DNA from: Thoreauomyces humboldtii
Taxonomy: Eukaryota; Chytridiomycota; Chytridiomycetes; Spizellomycetales; Powellomycetaceae
Reading direction: 5' to 3'
DNA: 19,951 nucleotides
Assembly: GCA_027596035.1 (NCBI GenBank)
Contig: JADGJA010000395.1
Location: 1-19,951 of the forward strand
Shown: positions 8,265 through 17,216 of the stretch, piece by piece
Numbering within the stretch: position 1 is the first letter of the stretch
Layout of the letters: each line of letters opens with the position of its first letter
Notes under the pieces: generated by a model
Seen by the model: only the letters and a program-made list of their open reading frames with translations
Databases searched by the model: none
Told to the model about the DNA's origin: nothing
Translations under genes and position numbers: made by a program

Positions 8265-9102
8265 CTAGTCCTCCCTCAAACTTTCATCACCCATCCATCT
8301 TCCTTCCCTCTCTTCGTCCTCCTTCCCGTCCAAGCCTAGAGTCTTGTCCGCTTCGAACTCGTCTTGTTCTCTCCCTCCCCGCCCAGCAGGTTTCACGGCG
8401 TACTTTTCCACCATGACATCTTCCTGTCTTCTCTTGATAACATCGATGGATCCGGCTGCCGAATAGTACGATGACATGGCCATGGCGCGCTTGCGAGGGT
8501 CGCCGGTGAATCTGCAAGATTGGCCTGTTATGGACTGGGGGGATGACATGTAGGACCATGGTCCTCACATGAGACCGACTCACAAGGCATGTCTCCAACT
8601 CCCAAAGCACAATCTTGGTCTCTCTCCGAAAGCCTCAGTCCTCCATGTCCGCCAACCGACGTCGGTCCGCAACGCGCAGTCCGTCTCCGGGTAGTTCCAT
8701 CGTATGTGAGCACGCATCAGGTCCGGGAACTCTATCACGGCGTCGAGAGCGGTTCGGAGACTGATGGTGTAGTGGCCCACGGCGCCGATCAGGAACCCCA
8801 GGGAGGAGCCTGCGGTGAAGGATAGGGCTCCGCCCACTGTGGCGGGAGATCGAGGCATCGAGGGTTAGTTGATGTGAGGTTCACTGACGAGACCCATCGA
8901 AGCACGTACGAGGACCGCCCAAGACAATGGCGCTCGCGATGCCTGCCACGCAGGCTGAGGTGGCCGAGAGGGTGAGAGATTGGATCATGAACGATGCTCG
9001 ACTGTTGCTGAACGCCGAGCGACCGACGGTATCCAGAAGGGACAAGGACCCAGCGCGTGTATCCTTTCCATCGTGGTCTAGTTGTCGCTGAGTGGAACTC
9101 AT
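8265..9102 (-). CDS. two-TM membrane protein of unknown function
   Basis: Unrecognised, 230 residues in three exons: 9102-8910, 8836-8584, 8511-8265. Intron 1 (73 bp) has a GTACGT donor, an AACTAAC branch and CAG; intron 2 (72 bp) has GTGAGT and TTGCAG. Both restore phase exactly. The N-terminus is polar, then TM1 at about 38-60 (FMIQSLTLSATSACVAGIAS) and TM2 at about 66-88 (GALSFTAGSSLGFLIGAVGH) are joined by a tight GGPLGG turn, making a hairpin. Next comes a helix-like segment (RTALDAVIEFPDLMRAHIRWNYPE) and a hydrophilic charged C-terminus ending MGDESLRED. The size and hairpin suggest an organelle membrane protein, mitochondrial or ER, but no targeting signal is decisive. It starts 430 bp from the OB-fold-like gene in head-to-head orientation. 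Confidence 0.7.
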
Positions 9103-9532
9103 ATCGTATACCTGAGTCTTTGAGGCACAGAGAATCGATACCCCCGTCCTTGAACCTGTACCTTGTAGAAGCCAAATCGGACAATGCGCAGCACTAACGC
9201 GGAGAGCTCTCGAGCTGACGAAAACCTACCCCTCACGGTTAGAATCCCTGACCCAACGACGGAATCACCGATCAGACATCTGTTCAGAAACAGCACGGCA
9301 ACCTTGATTGATGACTGAGAGGGCTCGCGAGAACCAAAACGTCGACCGCCCAATCATCCTCCTCTTCCCCGGACCGCCGAGATTGACATCTGTTCTCGAC
9401 CAGCCAGTCGTTCCACCGACGTTCCCCGACCCGCTGGCCTATTCGCTCCCTCTGTCGTCTTTACCATTCGAGTCATCTCCTCTTACGTTATCATCGCCGT
9501 GGCATCACTATCACCATCTCGTGCGCACCGTC
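9103..9532. promoter_or_regulatory. bidirectional promoter region
   Basis: The 430 bp between the divergent starts at 9102 (-) and 9533 (+). The right half is C/T-rich on the + strand, as is common in fungal promoters and leaders. It translates in frame with the downstream gene as a P/S/L-rich stretch from an ATG at 9311, which I treat as leader sequence. No clear TATA box. Confidence 0.4.
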
Positions 9533-10783
9533 ATGGCAGAACCCGTGGCAGAAGCGCCCTCACCCAACTTCCGAAAGCGAAAGCGGAAGCGGAAACGGAC
9601 GAGGACGTACGGCGGCTTGAATCATGAGCTCTTGACAGAGATGCAAAGGAGCGATTTGTTCGGCATGGACCTGGATGAGCTCGTCGCGGTGAGGACTTAC
9701 AAGCAGCAATCAGCTGAAACTGATCCGTCTCGAACCCGAGTAGCATCGGACCTTTCGAAACCGCTCGAGAATGCGATGTTCGAGGAGGAGGAAGGGGAAG
9801 ACGAATCGACGATGCAAGAAACCCTGACGCTTCATATGACTTCCCTGTTCCAGGGGATACTGTCGCCGGTGGAGGCCGTTGACGCCAACGTGAACGAGGT
9901 CACCGTCGCGGATCCCATCCCGCGCGGCCAAGAACCAAGTCACAACAACCATGACCTGGACTCTCTGGACTCTCATCCCAACCAACAATCAGGTCCGCAT
10001 CTACTAACTTCGACCCTCCCTTCACCATCCCTGCTCCCAAACAAGTCCTTGCATCCTCCCGCGATCGACATCTCGATACCTTCCAGCTTCCCCTACCCCC
10101 TCGGAACCCGTCTCCCCTTCCGTCCCTCCCTCAGCCTCTCCCTCGCTTCGCAAACGCAAATCACCGCCAAACCCAGCATGCCCGACCACGACGACGACGA
10201 CAATGACGTGGACTCATCAGAGACGGTCATCCTCTCTCCCTCATGTCCACCCCCGGCCCTCTCATCCCTCGTCCCATCATCGACCCCACGGACCCTGCTG
10301 TCCCTCGTCACGCACGTCACCCCGCCACCCCAACCAGCACCGACGATGACGGCAACATCGTCGACACGATGTCCCATAACGACCCTCCACCTCTCGGACC
10401 CTACGCACGGGAGTTTCGCCGTGGCTGTCCTCGGTCGCGTCGGCTGTGACCGTGTCCAGGCTCTCGGGTTGCAGGTCGGGGACATCGTCGTCGTTCAGGG
10501 ATGCATGATCCGAAGTTACGAGGGGAGGGTAGCGGGGAGTGTTTGGTGGGGTAGGGGGAGCAAGAGCAAGGAAGATGGGAGGGTGGTCATCGTTCATCGA
10601 TGTTGCGTGGACGAAGCTGTCGGAAGTCTGGACGGGGAGGATGGGGAGAAGGATAGCGTCGTGAGAGACAGCGTTGCGGGGTGGTCTCGGTTAAGAAACA
10701 TGTTGAGGTGGGCGGCAAGACATCCGATGGTTTTGAATCACCGCAAAATCATGAGAGAGGGGATCATGCCGGTCGATGGATGA
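9533..10783 (+). CDS. basic, probable OB-fold nucleic-acid-binding protein
   Basis: Single exon, 416 residues from the ATG at 9533, which has G at -3 and +4; an in-frame ATG at 9311 with a weaker context would add 74 residues. Residues 13-24 are a bipartite-looking basic patch (FRKRKRKRKRTR), likely an NLS. A conserved-looking helix follows (LLTEMQRSDLFGMDLDELVAVRTYK), then a long disordered region rich in P, S, T and D (130-285), including a DHDDDDNDVD run. Residues about 292-358 have the strand pattern of an OB fold: SFAVAVLGRV, then LQVGDIVVVQGCMIRSYEGRVAGSVWW, then GRVVIVHRC. The GDIV(V/L)-x-G-x-x-(I/L)-x(3)-x-G motif is typical of RPA/POT1/shieldin-type single-strand binders. The C-terminus is helical and basic. 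Role in telomere or DNA-end biology is only a guess. Confidence 0.55.
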   Translation: MAEPVAEAPSPNFRKRKRKRKRTRTYGGLNHELLTEMQRSDLFGMDLDELVAVRTYKQQSAETDPSRTRVASDLSKPLENAMFEEEEGEDESTMQETLTLHMTSLFQGILSPVEAVDANVNEVTVADPIPRGQEPSHNNHDLDSLDSHPNQQSGPHLLTSTLPSPSLLPNKSLHPPAIDISIPSSFPYPLGTRLPFRPSLSLSLASQTQITAKPSMPDHDDDDNDVDSSETVILSPSCPPPALSSLVPSSTPRTLLSLVTHVTPPPQPAPTMTATSSTRCPITTLHLSDPTHGSFAVAVLGRVGCDRVQALGLQVGDIVVVQGCMIRSYEGRVAGSVWWGRGSKSKEDGRVVIVHRCCVDEAVGSLDGEDGEKDSVVRDSVAGWSRLRNMLRWAARHPMVLNHRKIMREGIMPVDG

Positions 10784-11158
10784 GCGCAGTCACGGTGGGT
10801 GTTGGTTTCTTTGAGAGAGGCATACGGTGGTTGGACGACCACCAAACATATCATAAGCACGTATGCCACTGAGAACCAGTACTACGAATCAGTATGCGAG
10901 CTTCTACATCAAGCCCCCGCAGCCTCAGCTATGCAACCCTTAATAGACATCCATCCGCACCCGCTTCCTACGTACGCCCGACCCCTCTGATCCCTTCTAC
11001 ATGTTGTCCCACTCCGCCAGAATCTGAAGTTCCGGAGCGTGGAATGCACCAGAACTCGCGCACTTTACTTCGCGCAGTGCCACCGGCTCGAATCTATCGC
11101 TTCGAGATAAGAGTTACAAGTTCTTCAACGCGACATCCGTGCGAGCCACCTTGACTGC
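10784..11158. other. intergenic region between convergent genes
   Basis: About 375 bp between the stop of the OB-fold-like gene and the stop of KAR5. It should hold both 3' UTRs and terminators. I see no ORF worth calling. Confidence 0.5.
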
Positions 11159-14100
11159 CTACCGGCGTCCTTGTTCCTTGCTTTTCTGCCAAGTCCGCGC
11201 CGCCCAGACATCTTCTCGTCGTTCATGCGTCTCCATCTCGTCCGCGAAACTGTCTCCGTCCGAGTCGCTGTCGGTGTACACCACACGTTCAGGTCTCCTC
11301 CGCCTAACGATCAGGTCTCGACGCTGCAGGCGCTTCTTCCGATCTCGAACCCTCGATCGAACGAGGATCATGATCATGGCCACGCAGTGAATCTTTGCGC
11401 TCATCAGCATTATTTCAAAGAATCCAATGGCGGGTCGGCAGGCAAACCCCCTACCGTAGCGGCAATCCAAGCAGCGGACTCGTCCCCGACACGAGGAGCG
11501 AGCTGCACGAGCAGGGTGCTGTCGACGATCCCGGCTGGACAGGAAAAGACTCGTGTGAGCGCCTACCTGAGGGCCACAGACAAGCGCTTATTCGGGAACG
11601 CACCAAGCAGCATCCACTTCTTGCTTCCTGTCTCGCTCAAGCACTGACGAGCCAGGAGCCCAACGCTCGTCGTGCTCATGATGACAAGCAACCCCGTAAC
11701 CCTTGCAAGACGATCTACACGATCAAATGAAACTCAGTGACCATGAGTCCCGCTACCCGCGGAATTCGATGTGGGTCAATTACCGTAAAGTCCATCAACA
11801 AACAACCCTACGGGAGCCAATGCTCTCGCCACCTCACGATGTCTTTGTGTAGCCGTTCCCGCCGCCTCCACCAGATGCTCCATCTGACGGGTCGAAAGCG
11901 TCGAAAGACGTTCGAGGTCGGATTGGGCGGCGAGCAGGGTCGTTGTCCATTTAGTGGAGAGTGCATCGTGACATTCCTGGGAATACCGACCTTTAACACC
12001 TGCGTAAAGAATTGGGTGAACAATGAACCCGAGGTCTCAACCTTGAATGAGAGAAGGCCTTCATGCATGACCCGTTGCGTTTCCTGGGTGATGCGGGCTT
12101 GGTCGTCCAAATTAGCCAGAGCCTGTAAACCAAGCAAAGAGTCAGCAGTTTCGTAGAAGGTTTACAGCTCGTCACTCTGTTCGGTACATGGACTGTGACG
12201 CCGAACTTCTCCAACTGATAGGCGAAGATCCCATTGACTGACTCCTGATATTTCACCGACTATCATTACCGACATTAACATCGGCTGCCCACAAAATTAC
12301 AAACCGTGAGGTGCTCAAGCATCCGCATGTGGTTGTCCATAAAGGCCTGCACTTGAGCGTCAGCTTGCTCGAGACGTTGGTCGATGCTCGCGAGGTCCTA
12401 CGAGAGCGACTCAGTGCAAAGCATGCCGCGATGGGAATGAGATGCTTAGTCTGTTCGCATACGCGCAAGGCTATCTCTGCTCGGTATGCCACGTTGTCTG
12501 AGTGTCGCGCAAGACGAATCTGTGTTCCATCGGCCGGATTAGGCGGATGTATGGAACGCGGAGTCCCATGCTATTCGTCACCTCAAGATCCTCCAAGGTG
12601 ACGAGCATGGAGCTTTGACCGTCAGTGAATTTTTCAACGTTTCCTGCCACCTGCCCTAGCTGTTCGTCGACTTCGCCCACTGCCTAAGATCGTGCGCAAC
12701 CCGCAGTGAACAGCTGCATAGCGTGGAGAAGAACGAGCATCGGAAACCTTGAGAGTGTCGACCAAGCCACTTGAGACTACATCTCTGAGCGCTTCGGTCC
12801 TGTTGACGAGCGCGTCCGCCTCATCTCGAGCATCTGATTGCCTGGCAAATATGTGACTCAGCACGTCGAGGGCCTCTGTCAGGTTCTGATTGACATTCTG
12901 GGAGATTTCGGAGGTGACTTTGGTCGAGACCTACACCGACACTTGGTCAGCAGGGAACTGATCCGTACAAGACGGGCAAGACGGGCGAACCTCGATGGAT
13001 GCGGCTTGAATAACCAACTGCCTTTGCAGTTCCTCGACAGTGATCAATCGATTTATCTCGTCATTGTGCCATCGTTCCATATCTCGATGCTGCCGACGCA
13101 GGAGTCGATAGTGGGATATCTGATGCAGGGTGACGTTTTCGAAGAGTCGCTCGACGGTTGCTATCCAGACGTGAAGCAATTGAGTGCTTGCCTACAATCT
13201 CCGGTTGCCGTGTTGGCGCACCATGATGAGCTTCGTATTGAATGGCAAAGCACATATTGACTTTCGAAGCGGCGTGAACAGCATAAGCAGCAAGAGTCAG
13301 AATCCTTCCTCACTTTCGCGGGTCTCTCACCGACTTCTCGGACATAACCAGAGTATGACGTCCAAAGTTGAGGTACCCTGGACAGAATTCTGCTTCCATC
13401 TCAGCAGCAATCACATCTTCCAGGCAAACCAAGATTCGCAGAAGCACCCACTCGACGCAGGCGTAGACATCGGCTTCTGCGGCTTCCGCTGTGCACTCGA
13501 CAGGGATGGGGATGCTTGCCGTTGCAATTTCGCAGCGCGTAAGATGTACAGCATCTGCTCGAGCGAGGAATAGGCTTGAGGTTCCGTATCTTTGGCCCTT
13601 CATCTTGGATGCTTCTTTGACCTTACATTTCACCTTGTCCCCCTCTCGAACGTCCAGTCCTTTGCACCCTTGTCTGACGAGACCTGCAGCATCCCTGAAG
13701 CACGCACTTCCCTTGGCCTCGTACATGTCGAGCCGAGCTATAGATAAGACGATCCGATTGAGCAGAGCTGAAGGGCATTGAACCCCATTTTTTCTCACGG
13801 TCGGCATACTTGCGGCGCTCTCGAGTACGAGTCTCTGATCTCGCGTAAGATGGTCCTGAAAGACAGTATCTAGGATATCTACGATAGGCATTGTATCTAA
13901 GCAACTTGTAACGCGGGATCCTCTGTCGGCAAGGTGCATTTTCCCACGTTCAATGTCCTGGGAGTCGCTTTCCGCTTGCGTGGGAATGACTTGGTTTCCG
14001 TCGCTGGCGACCCTCGTCTGCACGTAGGACGAATGGTCATCCCAGCGTTCCCGACTGTTCTGCTTTGGAGGTCGACTGTCCTTTCCACGAAACCAGGACG

Positions 14101-14224
14101 AAGGGCCTACTCCGACGACCATTGCGAGGACCTGAGGACACGGAGAGCAGCAGTGCAGCAGGAAGGCACAGACCAGGCACAAACACAGTGAGCAGCGTCG
14201 CGTATCTTGTCGACAAGGAGCCAT
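11159..14224 (-). CDS. KAR5: KAR5/Tht1-type nuclear fusion protein
   Basis: Membrane protein of the nuclear envelope/ER needed in this family (Kar5, Tht1, GEX1, Brambleberry) for fusion of nuclei after mating. My model has 14 exons and 700 residues. A cysteine-rich hydrophobic signal peptide covers 1-34. The luminal six-cysteine domain has C175, C187, C207, C220, C232, C257 with the motifs AVHLTRCEIA, PVEC, CVE-x-LSRVPQLWTSYSGYVREV and CFAIQ. Coiled coil runs about 267-555. TM1 is near 563-583 (VTGLLVIMSTTSVGLLA) and TM2 near 616-634 (IHCVAMIMILV), followed by a basic then acidic tail. Exons: 14224-13627, 13554-13452, 13389-13331, 13260-13222, 13160-12991, 12930-12748, 12683-12582, 12397-12305, 12244-12188, 12122-12042, 11976-11784, 11714-11604, 11534-11455, 11392-11159. 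All phases agree. The 184-bp gap 12398-12581 is unusually long and may hide a short exon. Confidence 0.8.
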
Positions 14225-15100
14225 GTTCGCGATCGAGAGGGGATCAGGGGGTTCGTTTCTATAGTCGACCAGCAGATGGATGCCAGCTTTGGGGATGGTA
14301 CGGGGGGGGGGGACCGTGGTGGTGCCTGCTGGCGAGTTTCGGACACGAGGCGATGGAAAGTCCGAACGCAAGGCGGCGTTCTTTTAGGCAGCGGCAGCAG
14401 CAGCGGCAGAGCTCTACGCAACGCGGAAAGGGACTGGAGATCCGGTTATAAAACCAAAGGGGCATGGGTGAGCGGGAAAGCGTGAGCCATGTGAATGGCG
14501 AGCAGCGCAGAGAAGCTCATGCATCCATCATTACCAGTGCAGGTTCGCTAAGCCGAATCATCTTGAACCGACCTGTGTCCGCCGATGACTCTGTCCGTTT
14601 CGCCCGGTGGTTATCTCCCGTCCGTCCCAAGCGCTACTGACTAGCCCAATGAGGCGGAAACGTGGCGACTCGTACCCTGCCCCCCTCCAGAACCTTACGT
14701 CGAGGAAAGTGCAAAATGTGTACCTATTTTCGGAGAAATATCGAGGCGGAGGGAACGCACAACTGTAAGCCTTCCGAACTGGCTTCTGTCTCTTTAGTCT
14801 CGCATTTCCTCATCTCATCCTCCGTCTCCTCTTCATTAACTACACTCGATCAGGAGTCCCAGTCTTCCCGTCCTCCCTGCGGCTACTTCTTGATCCTTGC
14901 GACAACTGAACTCCGTCCCGTCCATCTGTCTGTCATCATCCCACCGAAAGTTTCCGAACTCGTTGGATTGGTCGATCTTCATCAACAAGACTCTTCGTTG
15001 AATTCGACGCACCGACAATCAGAGGGAGCTTGTCGACCCTCCTGCCGAAGCTAGCCAGACCTCTCCCACTCAGCACATTCGCGAGGGGGACCCTTTTCAG
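14225..15100. promoter_or_regulatory. divergent promoter region of KAR5 and RapGAP
   Basis: Intergenic DNA between KAR5 (-) and the RapGAP gene (+). A near-palindromic TATA element, GGTTATAAAACC at 14444-14455, lies about 220 bp from the KAR5 ATG and about 200 bp from a possible RapGAP exon at 14649. A run of 11 G is at 14302-14312. The part after 14649 probably contains 5' coding exon(s) of the RapGAP gene: an ATG at 14649 opens a 116-nt frame ending at a GTAAGC donor (14765), and a TTAAC branch with CAG acceptor ends at 14853. I could not join these to the RapGAP frame with consistent phase. Confidence 0.45.
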
Positions 15101-16434
15101 ATGTCGGTCATCGTCGGGAACTCCGAGTTCCGTCCTCTGCCAACGAATCCCAATGCAAAGATCACGGGCGTCCACGAGTCCCTTCTGCAGGAATGCGAAA
15201 AGGACATCATATGGTATCGAGACAACTTTTTCGGAAAGAGTGAGTATCGGCATGGTTGGATTCTCCGTATCGGGGGGAAACTCAGAAACTCAACACCTCA
15301 TTCCTCTCCCCCGTCGATCAGCACACCAAAACTACCTTGCGCTCGACTCCCCTCGAGGACCTATCGCAGTGTCCGTGATCCGGGATGCGGACACCTACAA
15401 GGCGCTCCTTCGCACGACGGCTGGATCTGAACGTCTCTCGGTCAGCGCGTCATCGGTACCTACGTCTTTGATCCGGAGGATGTTCGCGTTGGGTCCTTCC
15501 ACCCAGAACCTCATGGAAGGCATCTCGAGGAACATACCCACCACCAGTCTCCACATGTGCAAGGACGCGAACCTTCCAAACGAGCTGCTGTCGATGGAGG
15601 AACGACAGGTCATACGGAGCTACAAGTTCGGCGTCGCTTACGTGGCCCCTGGACAGTGCAACGAGGAGGAGATGTTGACCAACCGGCATGGTGAGCGGGG
15701 TTGGAATCGTTGCGTGAGCGGTGGGAAAAAGTTCGAAAGGAGAACAGGGAGAAACTAACGATCATCACATTCTCCCTCGGCCCATCCCAGAAAACTCTTC
15801 GCCGGCCTTCAAACAATTCCTAAACTTTCTCGGCGAGACGATCGAACTGCGAGGATGGAAGGGATACCGCGCAGGACTCGACACCTCAGGGTCCAACATG
15901 ACGGGGACGCACAGCGTGTACACAAAGTGGCAAGGGTACGAGATCATGTTCCACGTGTCGACCCTCCTCCCTTTCATCCCCGGAGACCGTCAGCAGCTCG
16001 AACGGAAGCGTCACATCGGCAACGACATCGTGGTCGTCGTGTTCCAGGACTCCGACCTTCCGTTCCAGTTGGGCAGCGTGACCAGTCATCAGAACCACGT
16101 CGTCGCCGTGGTCAAACCGGACGGGGAGGGTTACAAGACCGTGGTGGCGCCAAAGGGTGGGGTTCCCGGTTTCACTCCCGATCTGCCGGAACCTTCGACG
16201 TTCGGACAGGACGCCGTGTCGCGGGATTTCTTTCTTCACAAGCGTGAGTTTCCTCGGGAAGACTCCTGGACTCCTGTGGTACATATCCTTCGCTTCTTCA
16301 AGCTAACTCTTGTCTGTCCTGATGCAGTGGTCAACGGAGAGCGAGCATCCTACAAGGCGCCTTCCTTTGCGCCAAAGATATCCCGGACAAGATCCGTCTT
16401 GCTACACGATGTCGCCTCGAAATTCATCAAGTGA
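15101..16434 (+). CDS. Rap1GAP-family GTPase-activating protein
   Basis: Stimulates GTP hydrolysis by a Rap/Rsr1-type small GTPase, in the cytosol or at the membrane. The minimal model is 355 residues: exons 15101-15239, 15322-15690, 15791-16243, 16328-16434; introns 82, 100 and 84 bp with GTGAGT/GTGAGC donors and phases that agree. Family landmarks are clear: YRDNFFGKTHQNY (39-51), SYKFGVAYVAPGQ (146-158), SPAFKQFLNFLGETIEL, GYRAGLDTSGSNMTGTHSVYT, EIMFHVSTLLP (220-230), and RKRHIGNDIVVVVFQD, whose Asn247 matches the catalytic 'Asn thumb' of Rap1GAP. The C-terminal VPGFTPDLPEPSTF and LVNGERASYKAPSFA also match Rap1GAP. The frame is open upstream to 15002 and resembles the family there (GDPF-x-MSVIV), so the true start may lie in earlier exons. 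The short length implies little beyond the GAP domain. Confidence 0.85.
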
Positions 16435-17216
16435 TCGAAGGGTTGGTCAGGAGAGGAAGAGATGGGTTGCGAAGATGCTGGCGGGCTGCCGAGGGCGCGC
16501 GAAAGGTTGTGGAGGTGGAATGGAGCTGCGGGATGATAACGTGGTAGAGAATATATACTTTTTGTCTACCTCGGCCGGAAGCCGCAGCCAGTGGACCGGA
16601 ACCTGCCCAGAGAAAGCCACTCGCCAAGAACTTTCAATCACCCCGACTGATGTCATCAGAGTTCAGAATCAGAATCAGGGCTTCACAATTCGTTGAACCG
16701 GGAGTCTTCCTGGAGCCCCTCAAGTCACTGCTGTATAATTGGGTGTCGTGAGAGCCCTGCTGTGAGTCCAGATTGAGCTGTCCAAACCTGGTTACGAGAG
16801 CAAACGCTCGCGAATCTCCGCACACAACAATCGGTGGGGGAAGACGGGCGCCGCAAACCCAAACCAAAGTGAACCCGATGCCTCGATCCTCCCAAAAATA
16901 ACAAGGTGTGTGGGCCGAAAGTTACCTACTCAACCATGGCAAGGGAAAGAAAGAAAGAAAAAGCCACATCTTGACGAGGCGGCGGAGCGACGACGACGAC
17001 GACGGTTGAGGGAAATTCTCCTATCTCTCTTCCCCGCGGGGAGTGCAGATCCTATAAAGACCAGCCGGTCTCCCGTCGCATCCGCTCTCCCTTCATCCGT
17101 TCTTCATCACTCAAATTGAGTGACGAGAACTTTCATACCACCAACATACCCCAGTAAAACCGGCCTGAACCGAGAACCTTCCGAGAAAGACATCTCCATA
17201 CGTCTTCTTGCCAGCC
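16435..17216 (+). promoter_or_regulatory. intergenic region with promoter of GT2 gene
   Basis: About 780 bp between the RapGAP stop and the glycosyltransferase ATG. It includes an AT-rich patch (GAGAATATATAC near 16547) that may belong to the RapGAP 3' region, A/G-rich repeats (AAAGAAAGAAAG near 16950), a short GAC repeat near 16990, and a TATAAA box at 17053. No convincing gene. Confidence 0.5.
17053..17058 (+). promoter_or_regulatory. TATA box of GT2 gene
   Basis: TATAAA in the context CCTATAAAGACC, 159 bp upstream of the ATG at 17217, followed by a pyrimidine-rich leader. Position and match to consensus fit a core promoter with a leader of roughly 100 nt or more. Confidence 0.55.

Noticed and set aside
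9311..9532. N-terminal extension of the OB-like protein
   Set aside because: In frame, but P/S/L-rich from C/T-rich leader DNA, and its ATG context is weaker than that at 9533. Not excluded.
10093..10597. Minus-strand ORFs of 106-130 codons inside the OB-like gene
   Set aside because: Shadows of the coding strand with no motif of their own.
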